Of a stretch of DNA of 64,000 bases, positions 9,186 to 19,082 are shown piece after piece. The position numbers and the translations under genes are program-made. Under the pieces are notes generated by a model. It was not told the DNA's origin. It did not search any database and saw only the letters and a program-made list of their open reading frames with translations. Within the stretch, counting starts at the first letter, position 1. Every line of letters begins with the position of its first letter. Origin of the DNA: Burkholderia humptydooensis (GTDB lineage Bacteria; Pseudomonadota; Gammaproteobacteria; Burkholderiales; Burkholderiaceae); the NCBI RefSeq assembly GCF_001513745.1, contig NZ_CP013380.1, positions 1,488,001 to 1,552,000 on the forward strand. Reading direction: 5' to 3'.

Positions 9186-9527
9186 ATGCCTCAACTCGTA
9201 GTACTGCCGCACGTCGAATTGTGCCCGGACGGCGCGGTGATCGACGCCGTGCCCGGCAAGAGCATCTGCGACAACCTGCTCGACAACGGTGTGGAGATCG
9301 AGCATGCGTGCGAGAAGTCGTGCGCGTGCACGACGTGCCACGTGATCATTCGCGAAGGCTTCAACGAGCTCGAGCCGTCCGAGGAGGACGAGGACGATCT
9401 GCTCGACAAGGCGTGGGGCCTCGAGCCGACGTCGCGCCTGTCGTGCCAGGCGATCGTGAAGGAGGGCGTGGATCTGGTCGTCGAGATTCCGAAGTACTCG
9501 ATCAACCACGCGAAGGAAAATCACTGA
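9186..9527 (+). CDS. fdx: ISC-type [2Fe-2S] ferredoxin
   Basis: 113 residues with cluster cysteines Cys42, Cys48, Cys51 and Cys87 in the adrenodoxin-like pattern (HACEKSCACTTCHVI and LSCQA). An extra Cys46 lies between the first two ligands, as in other Isc ferredoxins. It supplies electrons for cluster formation on IscU. It follows hscA by 92 bp and precedes iscX by 18 bp. Confidence 0.97.
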   Translation: MPQLVVLPHVELCPDGAVIDAVPGKSICDNLLDNGVEIEHACEKSCACTTCHVIIREGFNELEPSEEDEDDLLDKAWGLEPTSRLSCQAIVKEGVDLVVEIPKYSINHAKENH

Positions 9528-9545
9528 CGACGAGGAGGTTCGACG

Positions 9546-9755
9546 ATGAAATGGACCGATTCCCGCGAGATCGCGCTCGCGCTCGCGGACAAGCATCCGG
9601 ATGTCGACCCGAAGCGGATCAATTTCGTCGATTTGCGGCAGTGGGTGCTGGAACTGGATGGCTTCGACGACGATCCGGGCCATTCGGGCGAGAAGATTCT
9701 CGAGGCGATCCAGGCGCACTGGCTCGACGAATCGGACTTCGACGACGAGGATTGA
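9546..9755 (+). CDS. iscX: Fe-S assembly protein IscX
   Basis: 69 residues, very acidic, starting [20 protein letters not shown] and ending DESDFDDED. This is the IscX/YfhJ family (66 residues in E. coli), a small protein that binds IscS and iron and modulates the rate of cluster synthesis. It is preceded by GAGGAGG and is the last gene of the operon, 96 bp before a strong terminator. Confidence 0.97.
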   Translation: MKWTDSREIALALADKHPDVDPKRINFVDLRQWVLELDGFDDDPGHSGEKILEAIQAHWLDESDFDDED

Positions 9756-9851
9756 CGCGGCGCATCCGGCCGCGCCGGCGCGGCAATGTCGCGGCGGGGT
9801 GACGATGCGGCGACGCGAAGCCTCCTGCAAGCGTTCGAAGGAAATTCAGGG

Positions 9852-9888
9852 AAAAACGGCTCGTGAAGCAATCACGAGCCGTTTTTTT
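9852..9888. terminator. Bidirectional terminator after iscX
   Basis: AAAACGGCTCGTGA at about 9853-9866 pairs with TCACGAGCCGTTTT across a short loop and ends in a run of seven T. The A-run on the other side lets it also stop the converging glycine-zipper gene on the minus strand, which ends at 9926. Confidence 0.93.
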
Positions 9889-9925
9889 GTGTCCGGCAGG
9901 CGGCGGGGCACGGAGGCCGCTCGCG

Positions 9926-10654
9926 TCACGCGCCGACGAGCGTGCCGTTCTCGATGCGCACGCGCTGGCCTTGGCCGAACGGCGGCGGGTTGTGGTACGT
10001 GAACGTGCGCGTCGAGCCGTCCTGCATCTGCACCTGAACCTGATAGTCGGTTTCGCTGCGGACCTGCTTCTCGACCGCGTTGCCGGCGAGACCGCCGCCC
10101 AGCGCGCCCAGGATCGTCATCGCGGTGCGGCCGTTGCCGCGGCCGAACTGGTTGCCGACGAGGCCGCCCGCGGCCGCGCCGCCGATCGCGCCGATCCCGG
10201 AGCTCGTGCCCGCCGTGCGCACCGGCACGATCGCGGCGACGGTGCCGCAGCTCGCGCAGTACTGCGATTGCTGCTGTTGTTGCGGATACGGCTGCTGCGC
10301 ATATTGCGGCGGCTGCGGCGCCGAGGACGTCTTGTGATGATGGCGCGTCGTCTGATGCGAGGCCGGCTTCGGCGCGGCCTGCGCGACCGCCTGCTGCTGC
10401 TGGGCCGCCTGTTGCTGCGCGGTTTGCGCGGCGAGCGCGGCGCTTGCCGCGGCGGCCGTGTCGACGGCCGGCTGCGACGCGATCAGCGCGGCCTGCGTCT
10501 GCGGGTTCTGCGCGTCGACGCTGCTCGCCTTCGGGAACACGCCCGTGATGGCCGCCGTCGCGGCGAGGCTCGCGATGATGACGGCGCCCGCGGCCGTCGC
10601 GACGAGCGGATGGAGGCGCTGCCGTTGTTGCGTGGTGGTATTCTGGTTGTCCAT
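9926..10654 (-). CDS. Glycine-zipper 2TM-domain envelope protein
   Basis: 242 residues. One transmembrane segment lies near the N-terminus (LVATAAGAVIIASLAATAAI, residues 18-37). A long Ala/Gln-rich linker containing QQQQ runs and a His-rich patch follows. Then comes a glycine-zipper repeat near residues 145-185 (GAIGGAAAGGLVGNQFG and GALGGGLAGNAVE), and a small C-terminal beta domain ends the protein. The layout resembles SlyB/PcP-like glycine-zipper proteins that insert in the envelope. Function is unknown. The ATG has GGAGAG upstream on the minus strand. It is downstream of lysS but separated by 332 bp, so probably transcribed separately. Confidence 0.8.
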   Translation of the reverse strand: MDNQNTTTQQRQRLHPLVATAAGAVIIASLAATAAITGVFPKASSVDAQNPQTQAALIASQPAVDTAAAASAALAAQTAQQQAAQQQQAVAQAAPKPASHQTTRHHHKTSSAPQPPQYAQQPYPQQQQQSQYCASCGTVAAIVPVRTAGTSSGIGAIGGAAAGGLVGNQFGRGNGRTAMTILGALGGGLAGNAVEKQVRSETDYQVQVQMQDGSTRTFTYHNPPPFGQGQRVRIENGTLVGA

Positions 10655-10986
10655 TTTCGACTCTCCTGGCGCACACGGTGGTGCGTTATTTTCTGGAGCT
10701 AGTGTCGATCAAACGCCCTCGGCGCGCCGTTTCAAGTTGTAACGATTCGCTGCGCTAACTTGCGTGTCAAACACGGTCAAATGCCTGCTCGCGCAAGCGG
10801 CGCAAAGGCTGCGTGAAGAAGGGGACGGAAGAGAGAGGCGGCGCGGCGGCCGGGATTTACGGGCGGTTACAAAGCAGGCGAGGCTTGCCGCCGTTCGCCG
10901 CCCCGCCCGCCGTCGCCCGCGAAAGCAGGCTGAAGCAGGCGAAAGGCGGACGAAAGCAGAAAGAAAGGCGGACGCTTCGCGCGAAC
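10655..10986. other. Intergenic stretch between lysS and the glycine-zipper gene
   Basis: No gene was recognised. Near 10940-10980 the 12-base string GAAAGGCGGACG occurs twice close together. No clear T-run hairpin for lysS was found. Any promoter for the glycine-zipper gene should lie near 10680-10750 on the minus strand. Confidence 0.5.
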
Positions 10987-12513
10987 TCAGTCCTCGCGGC
11001 GCAGGTGCGGGAACAGCAGCACGTCGCGGATCGTCGGGCTGTCGGTCAGCAGCATCACGAGACGGTCGATGCCGATCCCGCAGCCGCCTGTCGGCGGCAT
11101 CCCGTATTCGAGCGCGCGGATGTAATCGGCGTCGAAGAACATCGCTTCCTCGTCACCCGCGTCCTTCTGCTCGACCTGCTTCTTGAAGCGCGCGGCCTGG
11201 TCTTCGGGATCGTTCAGCTCCGAGAAGCCGTTCGCGATTTCGCGGCCGGTGATGAAGAGCTCGAAACGCTCGGTGATGCCCGTCACCGTGTCCGATTCGC
11301 GCGCGAGCGGCGACACTTCGATCGGGTAGTCGATGATGAAGGTCGGCTCCCACAGTTGCGCTTCCGCGGTTTCCTCGAAGAGCGCGAGCTGCAGCGCGCC
11401 GATGCCGGCGTTCAGGAACGCCGGCTGCGTGACGTCGACGCCGAGGCGCTTCAGTTCGCTGCGCAGGAACGCGTCGTCCGACAACTGGCCGTCCGTGTAG
11501 TTCGGCGCGTACTTCCGGATCGCCTGCGTGATCGTCAGGCGATGGAACGGCTTCGCCAGATCGAGCTCGCGGCCCTGGTACTGGATCGTCGCGGTGCCGA
11601 GCGCGTCGACGGCCGCCTGGCGGATCAGGCGCTCGGTGAAATCCATCAGCCAGCGGTAGTCGGTGTACGCGGCGTAGAACTCCATCATCGTGAATTCCGG
11701 ATTGTGGCGCGGCGACACGCCTTCATTGCGGAAATTCCGGTTGATCTCGAACACGCGCTCGAAGCCGCCGACGATGAGGCGCTTCAGGTAAAGCTCGGGC
11801 GCGATGCGCAGGAACATTTGCATGTCGAGCGCGTTGTGATGCGTGACGAACGGCTTCGCGGCCGCGCCGCCCGGGATCGGGTGCAGCATCGGCGTTTCGA
11901 CTTCCATGAACTCGGCGTCGCTCATGAACTTGCGGATCGACGCAATCGCCTTCGTGCGCGCGCGGAACGTCGCGCGCGTCTCGGGCGTGACGATCAGGTC
12001 GACGTAGCGCTGGCGATAGCGCGTTTCCTGGTCGGCGAGGCCGTGGAACTTGTCGGGCAGCGGGCGCAGCGCCTTCGTGAGCAGCCGCAGCTCCGTGCAC
12101 TTCACCGACAGCTCGCCCTTGTTCGTGCGGAACAGCACGCCGCGCGCGGCGACGATGTCACCCAGGTCCCACTTCTTGAACGCGTCGTAGGTCTCGGCGC
12201 CGACGTCGGCGGGCGTCACGAAGAACTGGATCTGACCCGAGCCGTCCTGCACCGTCGCGAAGCTCGCCTTGCCCATCACGCGCTTGAGCATCATCCGGCC
12301 GGCGATCGCGACTTCGAGCGGCTTCGCCTCGAGCGCTTCCTTGTCGGCATCCGCGTATTCGGTCTGCAGATCGGCCGCGCGGTGCGTCGGCTGGAAGTCG
12401 TTCGGATAGGCGATGCCTTGGTCGCGCAGCGCGCGCAGCTTGTCGCGGCGTTCCGCGACGATCTGGTTTTCGTCCGCTGCGACAGCGGCCTGCGGTTGGG
12501 TCGGTTCGGTCAT
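10987..12513 (-). CDS. lysS: Lysyl-tRNA synthetase (class II)
   Basis: 508 residues, close to the usual 505. After a short variable leader comes the OB-fold anticodon-binding domain ([21 protein letters not shown]). The class II catalytic core follows, with motif 2 around [21 protein letters not shown] and motif 3 in [15 protein letters not shown] near the C-terminus. It charges tRNA-Lys. The ATG at 12513 ([17 protein letters not shown]) was chosen because the open frame upstream has no family similarity and overlaps prfB. It is the last gene of the recJ-prfB-lysS block, an order shared with E. coli. Confidence 0.97.
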   Translation of the reverse strand: MTEPTQPQAAVAADENQIVAERRDKLRALRDQGIAYPNDFQPTHRAADLQTEYADADKEALEAKPLEVAIAGRMMLKRVMGKASFATVQDGSGQIQFFVTPADVGAETYDAFKKWDLGDIVAARGVLFRTNKGELSVKCTELRLLTKALRPLPDKFHGLADQETRYRQRYVDLIVTPETRATFRARTKAIASIRKFMSDAEFMEVETPMLHPIPGGAAAKPFVTHHNALDMQMFLRIAPELYLKRLIVGGFERVFEINRNFRNEGVSPRHNPEFTMMEFYAAYTDYRWLMDFTERLIRQAAVDALGTATIQYQGRELDLAKPFHRLTITQAIRKYAPNYTDGQLSDDAFLRSELKRLGVDVTQPAFLNAGIGALQLALFEETAEAQLWEPTFIIDYPIEVSPLARESDTVTGITERFELFITGREIANGFSELNDPEDQAARFKKQVEQKDAGDEEAMFFDADYIRALEYGMPPTGGCGIGIDRLVMLLTDSPTIRDVLLFPHLRRED

Positions 12514-12608
12514 GATGGTCGGGTTCGATGGTGATGCGGCAGCGGGGCGCGGTGCGGCGCGCAACCGGCGCGCGGGCCGGCTTCGCGCCGCGCCCGCGCG
12601 AGGGGCGC

Positions 12609-13713
12609 TTACACGCCCTGTTTGAGGCTCGCGCTGATGAAGTCGTCGAGGTCGCCGTCGAGGACGGCTTTCGTGTTGCTCATTTCGACGTTCGTGCGCA
12701 GATCCTTCACGCGGCTCTGGTCGAGCACGTACGAGCGGATCTGGTGGCCCCAGCCCACGTCGGTCTTGCTCGATTCGAGCTTGTCCTGCTCGGCCTGGCG
12801 CTTGCGCAGCTCGGCTTCGAAGAGGCGCGACTTCAGCATCGCCATCGCTTCCGCGCGGTTGCGGTGCTGCGAGCGGTCGTTCTGGCACTGGACGACGATG
12901 CCCGTCGGCATGTGCGTGATCCGCACGGCCGAGTCGGTCTTGTTGATGTGCTGACCGCCCGCGCCCGACGCGCGGTAGGTGTCGATGCGCAGGTCGGCCG
13001 GGTTGACCTCGACTTCGATCGAGTCGTCGATCTCCGGGTACACGAACACCGACGAGAACGACGTGTGGCGGCCGCCCGACGAATCGAACGGCGACTTGCG
13101 CACGAGGCGGTGGATGCCCGTTTCGGTGCGCAGGTAGCCGTACGCGTATTCGCCCGAGACCTTGATCGTCGCGTTCTTGATGCCGGCGACGTCGCCGTCG
13201 GACTCTTCGAGCACCTCGGCCTTGAAGCCCTTGCGCTCGCAGTAGCGCAGGTACTGGCGCAGCAGCATCGACGCCCAGTCGCACGCCTCGGTGCCGCCCG
13301 CGCCCGCCTGGATGTCGATGAAGCAGTTGTTCGGATCGGCCGGGTTCGAGAACATCCGGCGGAATTCGATGTCGGCGACGCGCGCCTCGAGCTTCGCCGC
13401 GTCGGATTCCGTCGCGACGAGCGTGTCCTCGTCGCCTTCCTCGTGCGCGAGATCGAACAGATCCTGCGCGTCGCGCAGGTCGTTATCGAGCTCGGTCAGC
13501 GTCGTGACGACGCTCTCGAGCGACTTCTTCTCGCGGCCGAGCGCCTGGGCGTTCTTCGAGTCGTTCCAGACGTTCGGATCTTCGAGTTGCTTGTTGACTT
13601 CGACTAGACGTTCGGACTTGACGTCGTAGTCAAAGATACCCCCGTAGCTCGCCTGCGCGCCGGCGCAGGTCCGCGAGGGAGCTTTCGATCGCGTTCAGAC
13701 GTTCCGCTTCCAT
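12609..13713 (-). CDS. prfB: Peptide chain release factor 2 with programmed +1 frameshift
   Basis: Reading starts at ATG 13713 ([12 protein letters not shown]), runs 28 codons to an in-frame UGA at 13632-13630, then continues in the +1 frame to the stop at 12609; the shifted product is 367 residues. The slip site reads CGG GGG TAT CTT TGA C, with the Shine-Dalgarno-like GGGGG spaced as in E. coli. Low RF2 makes ribosomes pause at UGA and shift, so the protein controls its own level. The mature protein shows SPF (codon recognition of UGA/UAA) and GGQ in [13 protein letters not shown]. It should be annotated as a joined CDS, not a pseudogene. Confidence 0.97.
13629..13645 (-). promoter_or_regulatory. 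RF2 programmed frameshift site
   Basis: On the minus strand the string GGGGGTATCTTTGAC holds the internal ribosome-binding-like G run, the slippery CTT and the UGA followed by C (the weakest termination context). Confidence 0.95.
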
Positions 13714-13895
13714 GATCTTGTTCGCTTTTGATGCTTCGTGAAAAGGGGAAATTATAGCCGATCGGGGGAGGCGGCCGGTACGGCGCCGGGCGGGCGGCCG
13801 CGCGCGGCGCGGGGGCGGGACGCGCGGATTCGGGGCGTCAGGAATCCGCGACGGATCGGCGCGCGGCATCGAAGGGCATCGAGCGGCCGCTCGCG

Positions 13896-15590
13896 TTACG
13901 CCGCGTGCTCGACGATCAACTGCACGCGCGTCATCCCGTTCCACGTGTCGCTCGCAAGCCGGAACGCGACCGTCGCGCGCGCGGGCAGCGGCTCCGCATG
14001 GTTGAACCAGATCGCGTTGAAGCGCTGGCGGCCGCGCATCAATTGCAGCTTCAGGTGCTTGTCCTTGACGAGCGCCTGCGACGCGACGTCGAATTCGCCG
14101 GAGAAGAGCGGCGCCGGGAAGCCCTGGCCCCAGACGGCGGCATCGAGCAGCTCGACGACCTGCGGCGTGAAGTACGCGTCCTCGAGATCGCCGTCCGTCT
14201 CGATCACGCGCGCGAGCGCGTCGTCGGTCAGCCATTCGCGCGCGACCGCCTCGAACGCGGCGGCGAAGCGCGGCACGTTTCCGGTGTCGAGCGTGACGCC
14301 TGCCGCCATCGCGTGGCCGCCGAACGTGACGATCAGATCGGGCTCGCGCTTCGAGATCAGGTCGATCGCGTCGCGCAGATGGAAGCCGGGGATCGAGCGG
14401 CCGGAGCCCTTCACGCGCGCGCCGCCGTCGTCCGCGTGCGCGAACGTGAACGCCGGCCGGTGGAAGCGCTCCTTCAGCCGCCCCGCGACGATCCCGATCA
14501 CGCCCTGGTGCCATTCGGGATTGAAGAGCGTGATCGTCGCCGCTTCGGCGGGATCGACCGATGCGAGATCGGCGAGCGCCTGCTGCTGCATGCCGGCCTC
14601 GATCTCGCGCCGCTCGCGGTTCATCGCGTCGAGCTGCTGCGCGAGCTCCCACGCGCGGCCGATGTCGTCGGTCGTCAGGCATTCGATGCCGAGCGACATG
14701 TCCGACAGGCGGCCCGCCGCGTTCAGGCGCGGGCCGAGGCCGAAGCCGAGATCGAAGCCCGATGCGCTGCGCGCGTCGCGCGCGGCCGCTCGAAAGAGCG
14801 CCGCGACGCCGGGCTGCATCCGTCCGTTGCGGATCCGCTGCAGGCCCTGCGCGACGAGCACGCGATTGTTGCCGTCGAGGCGCACGACGTCGGCCACCGT
14901 GCCGAGCGCGACGAGGTCGAGGAGGCCGTCGAGCCGAGGCTCGGGGCGGCGCTCGCCGAACGCGCCGCGCGCGCGCAGCTCGGCGCGCAGCGCGAGCAGC
15001 ACGTAGAACATCACGCCGACGCCCGCGATGTGCTTGCTCGGGAATGCGCAGCCGGGCTGGTTCGGATTGACGATCGCGCGCGCGGCGGGCAGCGTGTCGC
15101 CGGGCAGGTGGTGATCGGTGACGAGCACGTCGATGCCGCGCGCGTTCGCGGCCGCGACGCCGTCGACGCTCGCGATTCCGTTGTCGACGGTGATCAGCAG
15201 ATCGGGCTTTCTCGTGGCCGCGAGCTCGACGATCTCGGGCGTGAGCCCGTAGCCGTATTCGAAGCGGTTCGGCACGAGGTAGTCGATCTTCGCGCCGAAC
15301 ATCCGCAGGCCGCGCACGGCGACCGCGCAGGCGGTCGCGCCGTCGCAGTCGTAATCGGCGACGACGAGCATCTTGCGGCCGGCTTCGAGCGCATCGGCGA
15401 GGAGCGCGGCGGCATCCGCGCAGCCCTTCAACTGCGCGGGGGGCGCGAGGCGCGACAGCGCGGTCTCGACGTCGGCGGGCGACGCGATTCCGCGCGCCGC
15501 GTACAGGCGGGCGAGCACGGGGTGCAGCCCGTGGCGGGCGAGCGCGTCGAGCGCGGCGGGGACGGCTAGGCGGGTGACGATGCGGGTCAT
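13896..15590 (-). CDS. recJ: Single-stranded-DNA-specific exonuclease RecJ
   Basis: 564 residues (E. coli 577). The DHH phosphoesterase core is clear: VVADYDCDGATAC near residues 77-88, LITVDNGIAS near 131-140 and VTDHHLPGD near 156-164. The later GSGRSIPGFHL and FGGHAMAAGVT motifs of the DHHA1 domain are also present. RecJ digests single strands 5' to 3' in recombination and mismatch repair. It lies 15 bp after the RpfE-like gene and upstream of prfB, all on the minus strand. Confidence 0.96.
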   Translation of the reverse strand: MTRIVTRLAVPAALDALARHGLHPVLARLYAARGIASPADVETALSRLAPPAQLKGCADAAALLADALEAGRKMLVVADYDCDGATACAVAVRGLRMFGAKIDYLVPNRFEYGYGLTPEIVELAATRKPDLLITVDNGIASVDGVAAANARGIDVLVTDHHLPGDTLPAARAIVNPNQPGCAFPSKHIAGVGVMFYVLLALRAELRARGAFGERRPEPRLDGLLDLVALGTVADVVRLDGNNRVLVAQGLQRIRNGRMQPGVAALFRAAARDARSASGFDLGFGLGPRLNAAGRLSDMSLGIECLTTDDIGRAWELAQQLDAMNRERREIEAGMQQQALADLASVDPAEAATITLFNPEWHQGVIGIVAGRLKERFHRPAFTFAHADDGGARVKGSGRSIPGFHLRDAIDLISKREPDLIVTFGGHAMAAGVTLDTGNVPRFAAAFEAVAREWLTDDALARVIETDGDLEDAYFTPQVVELLDAAVWGQGFPAPLFSGEFDVASQALVKDKHLKLQLMRGRQRFNAIWFNHAEPLPARATVAFRLASDTWNGMTRVQLIVEHAA

Positions 15591-15605
15591 GCGAAACGGT
15601 TGTCG

Positions 15606-16682
15606 TTATTCGAACAGGGAGGCGAGCGCGCGGCGGCGCCAGAACTTGCGCAGGTCGCCGCGCGTCGCGGCGAGCGTCGCGGCGCTCGTGTCGCCGCACA
15701 GCGTGAGCGCGAGCTCGCCGATGCGGCCTCGCGCGAGCGCGTCGAGAGCGGGCGCGAACCAGTCGCGCTCGAGCGCGGCGAGCGCGTCGTGCCAGCGCGC
15801 CCAGTCCTGCTCGATGAACGGCGTCGTCAGCGCGTCGAGCTCGACGAGCGTCGCGCCGTCCGGCTGCGACGCGGCGCCGGCTGTGAGCGCGTCGAGCGCG
15901 GCGGGCGGCTCGCCTGCGGCCGCGCCCGCGGCGAGGGCGAGCCCGCGGGCGGCCGGCGAGCGCGACAGCACGCGCGCGAACGGACGTGTCACGGGCTTCA
16001 TCGCGCCTTGCGCATGGAACCAGATCGAATTGACGGCCGGGTAGCCGCGCGCCTCGCGCGCCTCGTTGACGGGATGCCGGAACCAGGCCATCTGCACTTC
16101 GTTCTGCAGCTTCATCCACGCGCGTGAGCGTTCGCCCGTCTGCGTCTCGTGCGGCAGCCAGATCTCGATGTTGCGGCCGCTCGCGCGCAGCGGCGCGGCG
16201 CCCGCGAGGCCGGCGAGCTGCGGGCTCGACAGATACCAGCGCGACGCGCGCGGCGCCTGCACCTTCACGCCGAGCTCCTCGATCAGCGGACGCGCGCTGT
16301 CGAGGAGTGCGGCGGCTTCGTCGTCGCCGATCTCGAGCGATACGGGATCGATCAGCACGAGATGGTCGGTCGCGATCCGCACGTGCACGGGCTCGACGCA
16401 CGCCCACGTGTCGCCGCCGGGCGCGCCGCCGTCGGCCATGAGCATGTACGGCGCGAGCGGCGCGTCGTCGGCGTCGTCGGCAATCGCGCCGAACCGGCGC
16501 GCGAGCCAGCGCTCGTGCGGCAGCGTGCGCTGGAAGTCTTCGCCGACCGTGTGCTCGACGAGCCGCGCGCGGGCGACGAGCTTCGCGAGCGCGGGGCTGT
16601 CGAGCGTATGGAGGGAAGACGCGGCGTCGGCGGCCGACGGCAGCGCGAAGGGCACGAGGAAATGAAGACGTTGGGCACGCAT
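15606..16682 (-). CDS. RpfE-type / phosphoglycerate-mutase-like protein (COG4255-like)
   Basis: About 358 residues from the ATG at 16682; another in-frame ATG at 16694 is possible. Recognisable stretches are LHFLVPFALP at the start, PVHVRIATDHLVLIDP in the first third and AVNSIWFHAQGAM in the centre. These match the poorly studied proteins labelled regulatory protein RpfE or cofactor-independent phosphoglycerate-mutase-like, which lie upstream of recJ in beta-proteobacteria. Catalytic residues of a true phosphoglycerate mutase were not identified, so the enzyme name should not be taken literally. Confidence 0.65.
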   Translation of the reverse strand: MRAQRLHFLVPFALPSAADAASSLHTLDSPALAKLVARARLVEHTVGEDFQRTLPHERWLARRFGAIADDADDAPLAPYMLMADGGAPGGDTWACVEPVHVRIATDHLVLIDPVSLEIGDDEAAALLDSARPLIEELGVKVQAPRASRWYLSSPQLAGLAGAAPLRASGRNIEIWLPHETQTGERSRAWMKLQNEVQMAWFRHPVNEAREARGYPAVNSIWFHAQGAMKPVTRPFARVLSRSPAARGLALAAGAAAGEPPAALDALTAGAASQPDGATLVELDALTTPFIEQDWARWHDALAALERDWFAPALDALARGRIGELALTLCGDTSAATLAATRGDLRKFWRRRALASLFE

Positions 16683-17082
16683 GATGGTGCGCATTGTAGG
16701 CCAAACGGCAAGGCCGGTCGCCGATGGCGCGTTGCGAGCCGGATGCGCGACGCGAGGGGGCGGGTGGGTAAAATTGTCGACCGGCGCCGTGCGCGTCGTG
16801 AGCGTGGACATCGTGCGTGCCGCTCGCCGGCGAGCCCGTGGCGCAGCCCATCCGCCGGCCGGCCGACGATGCATCGATCGTGCCCGGGCGCGGGGGCGAC
16901 CGATCGCGGATCGCCGCTGCATGCGCTGTTGCGTGTGCAGCCCGAACGCGTTTCGCCGATCCGGAACGTTTTCAGGGTCGATTAAGCATTGTGTGGCACA
17001 CTGCGCGCGTAATCGGGTCCGCCCGGTTCCTGCGCGCGGATTCGCGCGGCGCGCGGCGTCTCAACCAGCAGAAAGGATACGC
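16683..17082. other. Divergent intergenic region upstream of lolC
   Basis: An open frame runs through this region into lolC, but it has no family-like sequence, and the LolC family start fits the TTG at 17083. The region should hold the divergent promoters of the RpfE-like gene and lolC. No strong -35/-10 pair or repeat was seen. Confidence 0.5.
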
Positions 17083-18336
17083 TTGAAACTTCCGTACGAA
17101 TGGCAGATCGGCTGGCGCTACACGCGCGCCGGCAAACGCACGACCGGCAACGGCTTCATTTCCTTCATCGCGCTCGTGTCGATGCTCGGGATCGCGCTCG
17201 GCGTCGCGGCGCTCATCGTCGTGCTGTCGGTGATGAACGGCTTCCAGAAAGAGGTGCGCGACCGGATGCTGTCGGTGCTCGCGCACGTCGAGATCTTCTC
17301 GCCGACGGGCTCGATGCCCGACTGGCAACTGACCGCGAAGGAAGCGCGCCTGAACAAGGCGGTCATCGGCGCGGCGCCGTACGTCGACGCGCAGGCGCTC
17401 CTCACGCGCCAGGACGCGGTGAGCGGCGTGATGCTGCGCGGCGTCGAGCCGTCGCTCGAGCCGCAGGTGTCCGACATCGGCAAGGACATGAAGGCGGGCG
17501 CGCTCACGGCGCTCGCGCCCGGCCAGTTCGGGATCGTGCTCGGCAACGCGCTCGCGGGCAATCTCGGCGTGGGCGTCGGCGACAAGGTCACGCTCGTCGC
17601 GCCGGAGGGCACGATCACGCCGGCCGGGATGATGCCGCGCCTGAAGCAGTTCACGGTGGTCGGCATCTTCGAGTCCGGCCATTACGAATACGACAGCTCG
17701 CTTGCGATGATCGACCTCCAGGACGCGCAGGCGCTCTTCAGGCTGCCCGCGCCGACGGGCGTGCGGCTGCGCCTCGCGGACATGCAGCGGGCGCCGCAGG
17801 TCGCGCGCGAGCTCGCGCACACGCTGTCGGGCGACCTGTACATCCGCGACTGGACGCAGCAGAACAAGACGTGGTTCTCCGCGGTGCAGATCGAGAAGCG
17901 GATGATGTTCATCATCCTGACGCTCATCATCGCGGTCGCGGCGTTCAATCTCGTGTCGTCGCTCGTGATGACGGTGACGAACAAGCAGGCGGACATCGCG
18001 ATCCTGCGCACGCTCGGCGCGCAGCCGGGCTCGATCATGAAGATCTTCGTCGTGCAGGGCGTGACGATCGGCTTCGTCGGCACCGCGACGGGCGTCGCGC
18101 TTGGCTGCCTGATCGCGTGGAGCATTCCGTGGCTCGTCCCGATGATCGAGCATGCGTTCGGCGTGCAGTTCCTGCCGCCGTCGGTGTACTTCATCAGCGA
18201 GCTGCCGTCCGAGCTCGTCGCGGGCGACGTGATCAAGATCGGCGTGATCGCTTTCGCGCTGTCCGCGCTCGCGACGCTCTATCCGAGCTGGCGCGGCGCG
18301 AAGGTGCGCCCCGCGGAGGCGCTGCGCTATGAATGA
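17083..18336 (+). CDS. lolC: Lipoprotein-releasing ABC transporter permease LolC/LolE
   Basis: 417 residues from a TTG start with GAAAGGA 6 bases upstream; [20 protein letters not shown] is the typical family start. One transmembrane helix near residues 25-48 is followed by a large periplasmic domain and three C-terminal helices ([21 protein letters not shown] near 270-295, then two more), the FtsX/MacB-type layout. With LolD it extracts lipoproteins from the inner membrane and hands them to LolA. Only one permease gene is present, so this is probably a combined LolF-like subunit working as a homodimer; that is inference. Confidence 0.93.
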   Translation: MKLPYEWQIGWRYTRAGKRTTGNGFISFIALVSMLGIALGVAALIVVLSVMNGFQKEVRDRMLSVLAHVEIFSPTGSMPDWQLTAKEARLNKAVIGAAPYVDAQALLTRQDAVSGVMLRGVEPSLEPQVSDIGKDMKAGALTALAPGQFGIVLGNALAGNLGVGVGDKVTLVAPEGTITPAGMMPRLKQFTVVGIFESGHYEYDSSLAMIDLQDAQALFRLPAPTGVRLRLADMQRAPQVARELAHTLSGDLYIRDWTQQNKTWFSAVQIEKRMMFIILTLIIAVAAFNLVSSLVMTVTNKQADIAILRTLGAQPGSIMKIFVVQGVTIGFVGTATGVALGCLIAWSIPWLVPMIEHAFGVQFLPPSVYFISELPSELVAGDVIKIGVIAFALSALATLYPSWRGAKVRPAEALRYE

Positions 18337-19078
18337 CCGGGTTTTCGAACAGACGATGAATCAGAACCATCAGGGCGGCGCCGAGCGCGAATGCGTGCTC
18401 GAGGCGCACGGAATCACGAAGACGTTCGTGCAGGGCGGCTTCAACGTGCAGGTGCTCGACAACGCGCAGGTATCGGTGCGGCGCGGCGAGAAGCTCGCGA
18501 TCGTCGGCGCGTCGGGCTCGGGCAAGAGCACGCTGCTGCACGTGCTGGGCGGGCTCGACGAGCCGAGCGCGGGGCAGGTGTCGCTGCTCGGCAAGCCGTT
18601 CACGCAGCTTGCCGAGCGCGAGCGCAACGATCTGCGCAACCGCGCGCTCGGCTTCGTCTATCAGTTTCACCATCTGCTGCCGGAGTTCACCGCGCTCGAC
18701 AACGTGGCGATGCCGCTCAGGATCCGCCGGATGTCGACCGAGGAGGCGCGTCACCATGCGCGCGAGATGCTCGAGCAGGTGGGGCTCGGCGCGCGCGCGA
18801 AGCACCGGCCGGGCGAGCTGTCGGGCGGCGAGCGGCAGCGCGTCGCGATCGCGCGCGCGCTCGTCACGAAGCCCGCGTGCGTGCTCGCCGACGAGCCGAC
18901 GGGCAACCTCGACGGCTCGACCGCCGATCACGTGTTCCATCTGATGCTCGAGCTGTCGAGAACGCTCGACACGAGCTTCGTGATCGTCACGCACGATCCG
19001 GATCTCGCCGCGCGCTGCGACCGCATCCTGCGGCTGCGCGACGGCGTGCTGCACGAGGAGCCGGCCGTGCCGGTGTGA
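18329..19078 (+). CDS. lolD: Lipoprotein-releasing ABC transporter ATPase LolD
   Basis: 249 residues. Walker [10 protein letters not shown] is at residues 60-68, the signature [15 protein letters not shown] is near 166-180 and Walker [12 protein letters not shown] is near 187-197. It overlaps the end of lolC by 8 bases, showing translational coupling. The first 20 residues are non-conserved and a second ATG (MNQNHQ) ten codons later is a possible start. It powers release of lipoproteins to LolA. Confidence 0.95.
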   Translation: MNDRVFEQTMNQNHQGGAERECVLEAHGITKTFVQGGFNVQVLDNAQVSVRRGEKLAIVGASGSGKSTLLHVLGGLDEPSAGQVSLLGKPFTQLAERERNDLRNRALGFVYQFHHLLPEFTALDNVAMPLRIRRMSTEEARHHAREMLEQVGLGARAKHRPGELSGGERQRVAIARALVTKPACVLADEPTGNLDGSTADHVFHLMLELSRTLDTSFVIVTHDPDLAARCDRILRLRDGVLHEEPAVPV

Positions 19079-19082
19079 CGCG

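Noticed and set aside
13632..13713. prfB as a pseudogene because of an internal stop
   Set aside because: The stop is the conserved programmed frameshift site.
16681..17082. Upstream extension of lolC to an ATG at 16681
   Set aside because: The extra 134 codons are Arg/Ala-rich and unlike LolC; the TTG at 17083 has a good ribosome binding site and the family start.
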